Source: an uncultured Saprospiraceae bacterium (GTDB lineage Bacteria; Bacteroidota; Bacteroidia; Chitinophagales; Saprospiraceae). From it: a stretch of 59,735 nucleotides of DNA. The notes below the pieces were generated by a model that made no database searches, was not told where the DNA came from, and saw only the letters and a list, made by a program, of their open reading frames with translations. Shown here in pieces: positions 8,912 to 17,876 of this stretch. Both the position numbers and the translations under genes were made by a program. The stretch is from assembly GCA_937934275.1 (NCBI GenBank), contig CALHAM010000071.1, positions 1 through 59,735 on the forward strand, read 5' to 3'. Within the stretch, counting starts at the first letter, position 1. Each line of letters opens with the position of its first letter.

Positions 8912-10570
8912 ATGTTGAAACGCCTGCACATCCAAAATTATGCGCTGATTGATCGGGCCGAGTTGGTCTTCTCGGAGCGTCTGACCATCATTACTGGCGA
9001 GACAGGGGCCGGTAAGTCCATCTTGCTGGGCGCCTTAGGGCTGGTCATGGGTGAACGCGCCGACACGAAAATTTTCTACAACGATGCCGAAAAGTGTATC
9101 GTTGAGGCGTGGTTCGACGTTACCCGTTACGACCTCAAAGATTTTTTTGAAGAAAATGAGTTGGACTACGGCGATGAGGTAGTCGTTCGGCGCGAGCTGT
9201 CGCCTGCGGGTAAAAGCCGGGCCTTCGTCAACGATACGCCGACCAACAACGCTGTGTTGCGCCGCCTGACGGAGACCCTAATAGACCTGCACCAGCAATT
9301 CGACACCTTAGACATTCACGAAGTCAACTTCCAGCTGCGCATGCTGGATGCCTTGGCCGACAACGGCGCTCTCTTGGCCGAATACCAACAAGGCTATCGC
9401 CAATACCAGGCCGACCGTCGGCTGCTGGCCCAACTCCTCGAGCATAGCCAGCGCGCAGCTCAGGAGATGGCTTTCCTCCAGTTTCAGTGGGAGGAGCTGC
9501 AGCAGGCCAACCTTCAACAGGGTGAGCAGGAAGCCCTCGAGGCTGAGCTGAGCCGCCTGACCAATGCCGAAGACATCAAGCGCCTGTACGGTGCAGCAGG
9601 GCACTATTTGTCGGAGGCCGAAAACAGTGTCATTGGCCAAATACAGACCATAGCGCGCTCCTTAAGCCCTCTTCGGCGGGTATCGCACGCGCTCCAAAAC
9701 ATCAGCGAGCGCTTAGAAAATACCTTGACCGAGCTTCAGGAAATTGCTCGGGACTGCCTGCGCATCGGAGAAGAGACAGAATGCGACCCCGCGCGCTTGA
9801 GTCAAGTGCAAGAGCGGCTCAACGTCATCTATCGCCTGCAAAAAAAGCACGGCGTGCAAGAGGTGGGTGCTCTGTTGCTCTTGCAAGAAAACCTTCGGCG
9901 GCAGCTGAGCGAGTTTACCGACCTAGGTGCCAAAATCGGTGAAGTGGAGCAACGCCTAGCTGCCCAGGAGCAGCACCTGCGCCAACTGGCCGCCCGCCTG
10001 AGCGAACGGCGTCGAAGTGCAGCCGGCCCGTTTGAGGAAAACGTGCACGCCCTGCTGGCTCAATTGGCCATGCCTCACGCGCGCCTGAGAGTAGACATCC
10101 AGCCCGCCGAAGCACTCACCCCTACAGGCACCGACGCCGTACAGTTTCTCTTTGCTCCCAACGTTGGAAGCCGTTTTTTGCCCATTAAGGATGTGGCCTC
10201 CGGCGGCGAGCTCTCGCGCTTGACCCTATGTGCCAAAAGCCTAGTGGCCGATGCCATACCGCTACCCACCCTCATCTTCGACGAAATAGATACGGGCATC
10301 AGCGGCGACGTGTCGCGCCGTATGGGCGCCATCCTGCGCGATCTGAGCGATCGCCATCAGGTAGTCAGCATCACGCACACGCCGCAAATAGCGGCTTGCG
10401 CCGATAAGCACTATTTCGCTTACAAAGAGGTGAGCAACGGCCGTACCGTTACTCGCCTGCGCGCCCTCACACCGGCCGAGCGTGTGCGTGCCATCGGCGT
10501 CATGCTTAGTGGCGACCCACCCAGTGAGGCGGCCTTAGCTACTGCTCAGGAGCTCATCGCGGGTCGTTAA
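8912..10570 (+). CDS. recN: DNA repair protein RecN
   Basis: 552 residues, the usual RecN length. SMC-like ATPase: Walker A GETGAGKS near residue 30, a long coiled coil broken by a central region (~150-380), then the ABC signature VASGGELSRL (~430) and Walker B LIFDEIDTGISG. RecN helps recombinational double-strand-break repair by bringing DNA ends together, in the cytosol on the nucleoid. The ATG at 8912 is 34 nt after a -7 promoter box. The gene is followed by a membrane glycosyltransferase after 56 bp, with no terminator seen between. Confidence 0.95.
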   Translation: MLKRLHIQNYALIDRAELVFSERLTIITGETGAGKSILLGALGLVMGERADTKIFYNDAEKCIVEAWFDVTRYDLKDFFEENELDYGDEVVVRRELSPAGKSRAFVNDTPTNNAVLRRLTETLIDLHQQFDTLDIHEVNFQLRMLDALADNGALLAEYQQGYRQYQADRRLLAQLLEHSQRAAQEMAFLQFQWEELQQANLQQGEQEALEAELSRLTNAEDIKRLYGAAGHYLSEAENSVIGQIQTIARSLSPLRRVSHALQNISERLENTLTELQEIARDCLRIGEETECDPARLSQVQERLNVIYRLQKKHGVQEVGALLLLQENLRRQLSEFTDLGAKIGEVEQRLAAQEQHLRQLAARLSERRRSAAGPFEENVHALLAQLAMPHARLRVDIQPAEALTPTGTDAVQFLFAPNVGSRFLPIKDVASGGELSRLTLCAKSLVADAIPLPTLIFDEIDTGISGDVSRRMGAILRDLSDRHQVVSITHTPQIAACADKHYFAYKEVSNGRTVTRLRALTPAERVRAIGVMLSGDPPSEAALATAQELIAGR

Positions 10571-10626
10571 GCCACCTTAATTCTTAGGCTATCTACCCCT
10601 CCTTGCTATTCGTCCTGTTTTCTATC

Positions 10627-12330
10627 ATGAAATCCAAACCCAAACGCGCCTCTTCTGCGCCTCGCTCTAAAACTACACCTCAAAAGGTTGTGGAAGCGCC
10701 AGCATCTGCTCACAGGCCTAACGTAAACCCAGTTGGGCTGGCCTATGTGCTGTTAGCGGCAGCCTTGCTGCTGGTCCTTGTGGTGCGCGTGCGACTGTTG
10801 AGCGTTCCGCTGGAGCGTGACGAGGGCGAATACGCTCTCATGGGTCAGCTCATTCTGCAGGGCATTCCTCTCTACGAGATGGCCTACAATATGAAGTTGC
10901 CGGGCACTTATTATGCCTATGCGCTGCTGATGGCTGTTTTTGGCCAAACAACGGAGGGCATCCGCTTGGGCTTGTTGGTCGTTCATTTGGTCAGCATGGC
11001 TCTGCTTTTTGCTATTGGCCGCCGCATAGGCGGTGTGCTGGCTGGTGCTGTGGCAGCGTCGGCGTACGGTTTGCTGTGCCTGGTGCCGGCGGTTTTGGGC
11101 TTGATGGCGCATGCTACGCACTTTAATGTGCTGTTTGCTTTGGTGGGGTGGTGGTTGCTGTTGCAGTACCTTGAGCAGTCGCGCTGGGTGCTGCTGTTCA
11201 ACAGCGGGCTGTGCTTTGGTTTGGCGTTTATCGCCAAGCAGCAGGGCATATTTTTTCCCCTGTTTGGCGCATTAGCGCTAGCGTGGGCGTCGTGGAGGGC
11301 GGTGCCTGGGCTGACGTGGACGACTGGGTTTTCTCGGCTGGCTATCTTCGGGCTGGCAGTGCTTTTGCCGTTCGGGTTGGTCTTGCTATCGGCTGTGTTC
11401 AACGGCACATTTGAGCGCTTGTGGCACTGGACGTTTGAATACGCTCGCCAATACGCCAGTGCAAAAGATGTCGAGCGCATTTGGAACAACTTAACCATCA
11501 ATCTGAGCAACATCACTAAGGGTGTTGTGCCGCTTTGGCTAATGGGCTTGCTGGGCGGAGTGGGGGCGCTGTGGGTGTCGCCCAAGCTTCGGCTCTGGCG
11601 CACTCAGGTGCTGCTGTTTACGGTGCTGTCGGCCTTGTGCGTAGTGCCGGGTTTTTACTTTCGGTCGCACTATTTCATCGCTTTTTTTCCCGCGTTAGCA
11701 TTGCTGATCGGTCTGGCCGTTCAGGGCTGGGGGGAGTGGCTCTCAGGGCGCGTAGGCCGTTGGGCCGTTTTTTTGCCCTTAGGGCTGTTCTTGGCTTTGG
11801 CCTTCTACGGCGTTCGCCATCATCGGACTATTCTCTTTCAACAAAGCCCACAGGTGGTCTGCTATCGGCTTTTTGGTCGTAGCAATCCCTTCGTTGAGAC
11901 GGTCGAGGTGGGCAAGTTTTTGCGCGCTCGCGCTCGAGCAGGTGATCGGCTGGCGGTTGTTGGCTCGGAACCGCAATTGTACTTTTACAGCAAACTGCTG
12001 CCTGCCACGGGCTACATTTACACCTACCCGCTGATGGAAAACCAGCCGTATAATGAGGCCATGCAGCGGGAAATGATCGCTGAAATCGAGCGCGCCCAAC
12101 CGCGTTTTTTGGTATACGTCAATTCGCCGCTCTCGTGGCTGCGCCAGGAAGGATCGCCAGAGCACATCTTTGATTGGTACAATGCCTACCGCCTGCGATA
12201 CCAATTAATACAAGCCGTGGAGTTACCGCCTAAGGAGCTTTCGCAGTATCGCCAAGGAGAAGCCCTCGCTAACTACCAACCGCAGCACCAGAACTATATC
12301 TTGGTCTATGAGCGACGCCCAAATAACTAA
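10627..12330 (+). CDS. GT39/ArnT-like membrane glycosyltransferase
   Basis: 567 residues from the ATG at 10627; a TTG 24 bases upstream is less likely. A basic N-terminus (KSKPKRASS) precedes about eleven hydrophobic segments. The first periplasmic loop has RDEGEYALMGQ, the acidic signature of the PMT/ArnT (GT-C) fold that uses polyprenyl-phosphate sugar donors. The soluble C-terminal part (~450-567) contains GSEPQLYFYSKLLPATGY, as in dolichyl-phosphate-mannose-type transferases of bacteria. The acceptor cannot be predicted; lipid or protein glycosylation in the periplasm is likely. Confidence 0.75.
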   Translation: MKSKPKRASSAPRSKTTPQKVVEAPASAHRPNVNPVGLAYVLLAAALLLVLVVRVRLLSVPLERDEGEYALMGQLILQGIPLYEMAYNMKLPGTYYAYALLMAVFGQTTEGIRLGLLVVHLVSMALLFAIGRRIGGVLAGAVAASAYGLLCLVPAVLGLMAHATHFNVLFALVGWWLLLQYLEQSRWVLLFNSGLCFGLAFIAKQQGIFFPLFGALALAWASWRAVPGLTWTTGFSRLAIFGLAVLLPFGLVLLSAVFNGTFERLWHWTFEYARQYASAKDVERIWNNLTINLSNITKGVVPLWLMGLLGGVGALWVSPKLRLWRTQVLLFTVLSALCVVPGFYFRSHYFIAFFPALALLIGLAVQGWGEWLSGRVGRWAVFLPLGLFLALAFYGVRHHRTILFQQSPQVVCYRLFGRSNPFVETVEVGKFLRARARAGDRLAVVGSEPQLYFYSKLLPATGYIYTYPLMENQPYNEAMQREMIAEIERAQPRFLVYVNSPLSWLRQEGSPEHIFDWYNAYRLRYQLIQAVELPPKELSQYRQGEALANYQPQHQNYILVYERRPNN

Positions 12331-12385
12331 TGTTTCGCGTTGGTCTGAAGCACTTTTGGCTGGGTGCTCAGGCCTGAGACTTGGC

Positions 12386-13390
12386 TTAGCCCCATCTCTT
12401 TACCGGCATTTGTAGGTGCAGATAATGGTAGATCTCGTGCGTCAGTGCGGCAATGCTCTGCGCTTGCCGTTCGGTATCGGCGCCTCGCGTCATGATGACT
12501 AGCAAATACGGCGCGCCTTCCAAATAGAGGACGCCAGCCTCGTGAAGCTCGTAAGGGTGCCCGGCATAGCGCCATTCGCCAAACTTGTGCCACAGACGAA
12601 TGCCAGCAGGCAGCCCTTTCCTGAAACCCTCCGAAAAGGTGCATCTCGACATGAGCCGAGCGGCGTATTCTGAAAATTCAGGGCTGAGGTAAGAAGCGTT
12701 AAAAATAACTTTGAAGAGCGTAGCTACCTCTGAGACAGACATGGTAAAGCGCTCCTTGTCTTCTACCAGGACATCTAAGCCAACGTCGGCAAATAGTTTG
12801 GGGGTGCTCTGAGGGTTGAGTCGGCTGGCCAGCAGCCAAGTAGCGTGGTTGTCTGAGTAAATCATCATGTACTCCAGCAGCTCCGCTACAGAATATTCCT
12901 TGCCCACCTCAATGTGCGGATAGACGTAGTATTGAGGCTGGATGGCTCCTTCGGGTGGCGCCATATAGTACAGCCGCTGTTGCAACAGGCCGGGTTGAAT
13001 TTCGGCGGCTTTCAGCACGGAAATGAGCAACGCCACTTTCATGAGCGAGGCTGGGTGATAGCGCGCTTCCTCATTGTACGTCATCCAATTGCCGTGCTCT
13101 AAGGCTCGAAGGTAGACAGAGGCTTCTAACAACATCCCAGCCCTTTTCAGGCTGTCCACTTGATAACTTAGCCGCTTCTTCAGCCCCAGATAACGGGCCC
13201 CTTCGCATTGCCTCTCGGCTGAGAGCAGAGGCCTAACCCATTCGTATCCACCCACACGGGCAATGCGGTAGTCGCAGTCGTGCTCTTGCTTATTTTGCCA
13301 TAAGCGCATTAATCCGTATGAAGACACTAAGCCAGCGCTGAAGGCTAAAAAAACAAGGCACCAAACTGTTCGCCTCGACAATTGGTGCAT
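12386..13390 (-). CDS. Class A beta-lactamase-fold serine hydrolase, membrane-anchored
   Basis: 334 residues from the ATG at 13390; the upstream part of the open frame is polar and unlikely to be translated. One N-terminal hydrophobic segment (~7-28) suggests a membrane anchor. The penicillin-binding fold motifs are present: SLMK (Ser115, Lys118), SDN (~179-181) and KFG (~269), the last in place of the usual KTG. I do not see the ExxLN omega-loop motif that class A beta-lactamases need for deacylation. The protein therefore is better viewed as a serine hydrolase of the beta-lactamase2 family (perhaps a peptidase or peptidoglycan-binding protein) than as a resistance enzyme. It is transcribed leftward after hemD with a 198-bp gap. 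Confidence 0.75.
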   Translation of the reverse strand: MHQLSRRTVWCLVFLAFSAGLVSSYGLMRLWQNKQEHDCDYRIARVGGYEWVRPLLSAERQCEGARYLGLKKRLSYQVDSLKRAGMLLEASVYLRALEHGNWMTYNEEARYHPASLMKVALLISVLKAAEIQPGLLQQRLYYMAPPEGAIQPQYYVYPHIEVGKEYSVAELLEYMMIYSDNHATWLLASRLNPQSTPKLFADVGLDVLVEDKERFTMSVSEVATLFKVIFNASYLSPEFSEYAARLMSRCTFSEGFRKGLPAGIRLWHKFGEWRYAGHPYELHEAGVLYLEGAPYLLVIMTRGADTERQAQSIAALTHEIYHYLHLQMPVKRWG

Positions 13391-13588
13391 TGTAGAAACT
13401 GTGTTTATTTGCTTGTCTGTTTCTTTATACGGCTTGCCCCAATAGGAGGTTGCGCCCCCTCCGAAGGAGAGGAGGGCAAAAGAGCACTGCCTGATGCTTG
13501 TCATAGGAGAACATTTAGGCGCACCTCACGACTCGTGCCCATCGATACTGACGCGCCTTTTTGCTGCCAAAACGCGCTGCTGAAGAAG

Positions 13589-14404
13589 TCAGCGCGTAAG
13601 CACTCCGTTGTTGCTAACGTCTTTATTCGAGATTTTGAGGTAATTCTCTAAGGCCACAACGATGGAGGGTGCTTCCGGTGTGCCGGCAAGGATGTTGACG
13701 GTCAGACCACTTTCCTGCACTGCCTTTTGGGCGAGTTTGCCAAAGACACAAATACGGCGATCTTCCTGCTTGAAGTCGGGGAATTGGTCGAACATGGACT
13801 TAATTTCCAACGCCGAAAAGAAGGCTATAATGTCGTATTTAATGTCTTTAAGATGGGAGAGGTCGGTGTTGACCGTGCGATACATGACCGCTTCCTTGAT
13901 AGGAATTTTCATTTCGGCAAACAGATGGGTAACTTCTGGGTTGCCCTGGTCACTACAGGGCAGGAAGAAGCGCTCATTTTTATGGCGCAAAATGTAGGAG
14001 CGCATGTCGGCAATGGAGCGCTCGCCGTTGAAGACGCGCCGTTTGCGCAAGTTGATGAATTTTTGCAGGTAGTTGGCAATCCCCTCGTTAGCGCAGAAGT
14101 AGCGGGTTTCTTCCGGCATTTTGATGCGCAGCTCGTGGCAGAGGCGGAAAAAATGGTCTACTGCCGTGCGGCTCGTAAACACGATGGCTGTGTAGTCGTA
14201 GGGGTACACCCGGTTTTTGCGGAACTCCTTTTCCGTCAGACCCTCGACTTGCACGAACGGAACAAAATCGATGCGCACGCCGTAGCGTTTTTCCAATTCT
14301 TCGTAGGGCTGACGCTGGGCTTGTGGCGGAGCCGCCTGAGAGATGAGGATGTTATGGACTCTCTTATACGTTTCTTCTTGAACAGGAACGGCTGGAGCGG
14401 ACAT
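13589..14404 (-). CDS. hemD: Uroporphyrinogen-III synthase
   Basis: 271 residues, a two-lobed HemD fold. Typical elements are IVFTSRTAVDHFF in lobe one, and in lobe two FLPCSDQGNPEV, YDIIAFFSALEIKSMF and ICVFGKLAQKAV. The enzyme closes and isomerises hydroxymethylbilane to uroporphyrinogen III in haem and corrin synthesis. In Bacteroidota, hemD commonly sits next to a DUF4271 gene, as here, which supports both calls. Other haem genes are not in this window. Confidence 0.9.
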   Translation of the reverse strand: MSAPAVPVQEETYKRVHNILISQAAPPQAQRQPYEELEKRYGVRIDFVPFVQVEGLTEKEFRKNRVYPYDYTAIVFTSRTAVDHFFRLCHELRIKMPEETRYFCANEGIANYLQKFINLRKRRVFNGERSIADMRSYILRHKNERFFLPCSDQGNPEVTHLFAEMKIPIKEAVMYRTVNTDLSHLKDIKYDIIAFFSALEIKSMFDQFPDFKQEDRRICVFGKLAQKAVQESGLTVNILAGTPEAPSIVVALENYLKISNKDVSNNGVLTR

Positions 14405-14552
14405 TTAGAATCTGTGTTTAGATGCAGGTTCAGCAGTTTCCAATAGTGGAGTGGAGAGGGCGCAGTAATAATGTATAAAAGGCTGTTCGGCGGCGGCTCT
14501 TTTACAGATAAAGGTGTGCTTGAAAAAGGTCATTTTGCAGGCATTGAGCAAT

Positions 14553-15473
14553 TTAGGAAGCGCCGAAGATTGCCTTTATTATCACGATAACTGGAGCCAC
14601 TTCCACGCTGCAAAGGTACAGCAAAAAGTGGAACAGATGCTCGGGCAAAAATTTACTGGCGATGGTGCTCGCGCGCAGGTAGCGATATAAATAGAAAATG
14701 GCGGCTAGAGCCAAGAGCCAGAACACCAAGAACCCGCTATAGGGGCGTTGATTGGCCAGAAGGAAATTAAAGGGCATTAGGAAGAGGCCGAGTACGCAGT
14801 TGAACAGCATGATGAGAAAGCTGTAGCGGTGCATTTCAGCTTGCAGCGGAAAGAGGGCGCCGATCAAATAGAGCAAGGCGTGCTTGCTGGCGAAGATGAG
14901 CGGTGTGCTCAATAAGCACAAGGCGAGAAAGCCGATGCGGTTGAAGGTTTCGGGGTTGAAATGCCGGGCGATGAGGAATATGAACATGCTGGCATTGAGC
15001 AAAAAACTGGCGTAGAGCAAATAGTAGGGCGTGCTGCCGATGAGGCCGCTGGCGTCTCGAAGCGCTACGTTGAGCGCGTTTTCGTTTAGAAACGCCCGCC
15101 AAGATTTCACCACGATGTCGCGTTTGGAGGCAACGGCAAACGCTAAAAAAGCCAGCAGGCCCACCAGTATCCAGAAGAGGTGATCTTCTGTTAGGGCTGG
15201 GCCAAAAGCGCTTTGTGTAGCAATTTGCTGTACGGGCTGCACAGCCGAGAGCGGCGCGCCTCTCGACTCGGCTTCGGCCTTTCGATGAGGCACTACGTTG
15301 AACGGATTTGCCGCTACCTCTGCGAGAGCAGAAGCCGGCGTCAGATTAGCCGCTTCCAAGGCTTGTTTGGGCACACGCGCCTCAATGTCGAAAGGATTGA
15401 GCGGAGTATGCTGGGCATACAGCGCCATCCCTACATGAGCAAACAGCAGTGCAAGCAAGCTTCGGCATTGCAT
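14553..15473 (-). CDS. DUF4271 membrane protein
   Basis: 306 residues from the ATG at 15473, which opens a clear signal peptide (MQCRSLLALLFAHVGMALYA). A soluble region of ~80 residues is followed by about seven transmembrane segments, with the family pattern around residues 105-300 (LVGLLAFLAFAVASKR, LCSVEVAPVIVIIK). The family is Bacteroidota-specific, of unknown function, and is usually coupled to hemD. The -7 box lies only four bases before the ATG, so the message may be leaderless. Its promoter is back-to-back with that of purA. Confidence 0.85.
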   Translation of the reverse strand: MQCRSLLALLFAHVGMALYAQHTPLNPFDIEARVPKQALEAANLTPASALAEVAANPFNVVPHRKAEAESRGAPLSAVQPVQQIATQSAFGPALTEDHLFWILVGLLAFLAFAVASKRDIVVKSWRAFLNENALNVALRDASGLIGSTPYYLLYASFLLNASMFIFLIARHFNPETFNRIGFLALCLLSTPLIFASKHALLYLIGALFPLQAEMHRYSFLIMLFNCVLGLFLMPFNFLLANQRPYSGFLVFWLLALAAIFYLYRYLRASTIASKFLPEHLFHFLLYLCSVEVAPVIVIIKAIFGAS

Positions 15474-15477
15474 ACAG

Positions 15478-15485
15478 CAAAGGTA
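15478..15485 (-). promoter_or_regulatory. DUF4271-hemD promoter, -7 element (possibly leaderless)
   Basis: On the minus strand the box reads TACCTTTG and is followed by CTGT and then the ATG. A start site 4-7 nt after the box would fall at or inside the start codon. No -33 TTG is evident; the area overlaps the -33 element of purA. Confidence 0.5.
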
Positions 15486-15517
15486 TTGCGCTCCCCCGAC
15501 TTCTTTGACTACCTTTG
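15486..15517 (+). promoter_or_regulatory. purA promoter (-33 TTG, -7 TACCTTTG)
   Basis: TTG at 15486-15488 and TACCTTTG at 15510-15517 are 21 nt apart, a good Bacteroidota promoter. The predicted leader is ~67 nt. Confidence 0.65.
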
Positions 15518-15541
15518 AGCCGCTCAACAAGCCTATGTCGC

Positions 15542-15589
15542 TTAACTTTCCTTTTGGGCTTTGTTTTGCCCAGTGTTAACCCTCTTTTT
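15542..15589 (+). promoter_or_regulatory. Leader hairpin followed by T-run before purA
   Basis: TTAAC (15542-15546) pairs with GTTAA (15575-15579) around an inner TGGGC/GCCCA stem (15555-15559/15568-15572). CCCTCTTTTT then runs into the ATG. It resembles an attenuator or a start-site-masking hairpin; no known purine riboswitch core is recognisable. Confidence 0.3.
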
Positions 15590-16858
15590 ATGAAAATAGA
15601 CGTCATCCTCGGCCTGCAATGGGGCGACGAGGGCAAGGGAAAAATTGTAGACTATTTAGCAGAGAGCTACGATGTGGTGGCTCGATTTCAAGGGGGGCCT
15701 AATGCGGGTCACACGCTTTATCTCGGAGGTAAAAAATACGTGTTACACACCATACCCTCTGGTATTTTTCGCCCCCACATCACTAACTTGATTGGCAACG
15801 GAGTGGTGCTCGACCCCGTCATCCTGCATCGCGAGCTGGAGCACCTAAATCGCAGCGGCATAGATTACCGACACCGCCTACTGCTAGCCCGAAAGGCCCA
15901 TCTTATTCTGCCTACCCATCGTTGGTTGGACGTGGCCAGTGAAGCCCACAAAGGGCAAGGTAAGATTGGCTCTACCCTTAAAGGTATCGGCCCTACTTAC
16001 ATGGATAAGACGGGCCGCAACGGCTTACGGCTGGGAGACATTGAGCAAGGCGGTTTTCGCGAGCGCTACGAGGCTCTTAAGAGCAAGCATTTAGAGTTGC
16101 TGCGCCTATACCCGCCTGTTGCTTTCGACCTCGAGGCAGCCGAGTCGGAATGGTTTGCCAGCCTGGAAGCCTTGCGCGCGCTGCCCTTTGTCGACGGTGA
16201 GTACTACCTCAACGATGCCCTCAACGAGGGCAAACGCGTGCTGGCCGAAGGTGCTCAAGGCGCTATGCTCGATATTGATTTTGGCACCTACCCCTTTGTT
16301 ACCTCCTCCAACACCGTAACTGCGGGTGTTTGCACGGGCTTAGGGGTAGCACCGCAGCGCATCGGCCGGGTTATTGGCATCTCTAAGGCCTATTGTACTC
16401 GTGTGGGTAGTGGTCCCTTTCCGACCGAACTCACCGATGCTTTGGGCGAGCAATTGCGCCAGGCCGGCAGTGAATTTGGGGCTACCACCGGTCGCCCGCG
16501 TCGCTGCGGTTGGCTCGATGTGCCCCAGCTGCGCTATAGCATTCAGCTGACAGGCGCCACCGAGCTGTGTATGACTAAACTGGATGTTTTGGGGCTAATA
16601 TCTGAAATTGCCATAGCTACCCACTATTCTTACGGCGGTCAGCTCTCTGAGCGCTTGCCCTACGACCTATGCCAAACGCTGGTAACGCCTGTGCTTAAGA
16701 AGTACATTTCCTGGCAAAACGACCTCAGAGATATTCACGACTTTGCTCAGCTGCCGCCAGCTGCTCGCGCCTATGTAGAAGATGTAGAGGCGCTCGTAGG
16801 TATTCCTATCCGCATGGTATCGGTAGGGCCAGGCCGTGATCAATTGCTAGCGCGCTGA
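15590..16858 (+). CDS. purA: Adenylosuccinate synthetase
   Basis: 422 residues from the ATG at 15590, which starts the universal MKIDVILGLQWGDEGKGK region; upstream in-frame codons lie in the leader. Other signatures: GGPNAGHT, GNGVVLDP, the GAQGAMLDIDFGTYPFVTSS block and GRPRRCGWLD. It joins IMP and aspartate with GTP to make adenylosuccinate, the first step toward AMP. The last codons overlap the convergent NadM-Nudix gene by 12 bp, so no terminator separates the two messages. Confidence 0.97.
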   Translation: MKIDVILGLQWGDEGKGKIVDYLAESYDVVARFQGGPNAGHTLYLGGKKYVLHTIPSGIFRPHITNLIGNGVVLDPVILHRELEHLNRSGIDYRHRLLLARKAHLILPTHRWLDVASEAHKGQGKIGSTLKGIGPTYMDKTGRNGLRLGDIEQGGFRERYEALKSKHLELLRLYPPVAFDLEAAESEWFASLEALRALPFVDGEYYLNDALNEGKRVLAEGAQGAMLDIDFGTYPFVTSSNTVTAGVCTGLGVAPQRIGRVIGISKAYCTRVGSGPFPTELTDALGEQLRQAGSEFGATTGRPRRCGWLDVPQLRYSIQLTGATELCMTKLDVLGLISEIAIATHYSYGGQLSERLPYDLCQTLVTPVLKKYISWQNDLRDIHDFAQLPPAARAYVEDVEALVGIPIRMVSVGPGRDQLLAR

Positions 16859-17761
16859 ACCACCAGCAGCCTCGACCTGCTCCTCCCAATAGGGAAGAAG
16901 GAGTTCGAAAAGCGGGCGGTGCTCAGCCACCAACTGCGCGAGGTCGAGTCGCCGCATTTCGTACCATTGCACTTCCGAAATGTCGTCATTGGGCGCTACT
17001 TCGCCACTAATCAACGTGCAGGCATACAGGTGGCTCATAACGGCATCGGGCGTATGCCGATAGCGCCAGTCATCTATGCGACACGAGCCTAAGTAAGTGA
17101 AGTTATCCACTTCTATCTCGCCACACTCCTCTTCCAGCTCGCGAAGGGCTGCATCCTCGTAGCTTTCATCCTCAGGATCTACAAATCCGCCGGGAAAGCG
17201 CCAGCCGGTTTCGTTGGCCTTGCGCGCCAGCAAAACGCGTCGGTAATCGGGGCTAAACAGAGCGATGTCTACCGTAGGGTACACCGTTGGGTAGCGGCGC
17301 ATGGCTCCGTAAATGGCACCGGCGCAGAAATCGCGCAGCGAGTTCAGGCCCGTTGGCGTTAGGGCGGCCAGCACATCCTCTAAGACAGCTTCTAATGGCT
17401 CGGCGGGAAATTGACCGGAATAGCGAGAGACGAAGCGGTCTTCCGAGCCGTACAGTTTGATGGGGCGAGGCGGGCGCATCTCTAAAATACGGCGATCAAT
17501 CTCCTGGCTCCAGATGCGGTCGTCGGGGAGGTCGGGCATTTCAAAGGTCTCGATGGCATCTCCGTATCGCTCAGCAAATAGGGCTTTGCGCAGCTCCCAA
17601 TCCAGCGGATTGTTTATGCTGGGGGCAGGGTTAGAGCAAATCACCACGTACACGCGCTCGTGTTTGTTCCACAACTGCTCGATAAGCTGCTCGTGCACAG
17701 CATTTAGTTCGTATACTTGAAACCGACCGATGAGAAACCCAGAACCAGAGGGCGTTGCCAT
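16847..17761 (-). CDS. NadM-Nudix fusion: adenylyltransferase-like domain plus ADP-ribose pyrophosphatase domain
   Basis: 304 residues. Residues ~1-175 are a nucleotidyltransferase fold of the NMN adenylyltransferase type (starts with IGRFQVYEL). Residues ~185-295 are a Nudix domain with an intact box (GFVDPE...REL.EECGEI). Known homologues make NAD from NMN and break down ADP-ribose. Here the adenylyltransferase half is degenerate: where relatives have a histidine-rich HxGH motif, this protein reads LNAVH, and I cannot find the C-terminal (S/T)xxR signature. The Nudix half should hydrolyse ADP-ribose or a related NDP compound; the NMNAT activity is doubtful. Confidence 0.8.
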   Translation of the reverse strand: MATPSGSGFLIGRFQVYELNAVHEQLIEQLWNKHERVYVVICSNPAPSINNPLDWELRKALFAERYGDAIETFEMPDLPDDRIWSQEIDRRILEMRPPRPIKLYGSEDRFVSRYSGQFPAEPLEAVLEDVLAALTPTGLNSLRDFCAGAIYGAMRRYPTVYPTVDIALFSPDYRRVLLARKANETGWRFPGGFVDPEDESYEDAALRELEEECGEIEVDNFTYLGSCRIDDWRYRHTPDAVMSHLYACTLISGEVAPNDDISEVQWYEMRRLDLAQLVAEHRPLFELLLPYWEEQVEAAGGSAR

Positions 17762-17876
17762 ACGTCATGCCGTTTAGGCGGGCAAGGTAGTAAATGCTTG
17801 TCGATTTCTCATGAACCTGTTTTCCACATGGGCTGTTTCTAAGAAAAGCGTTTTCCTCATTTAAGCAACTCGATCC

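Noticed and set aside
8497-8952. 151-residue frame before recN
   Set aside because: It covers the recN promoter, overlaps the recN start and has no recognisable content.
12386-13390. Antibiotic-resistance beta-lactamase
   Set aside because: The omega-loop Glu motif is not visible and KTG is altered to KFG.
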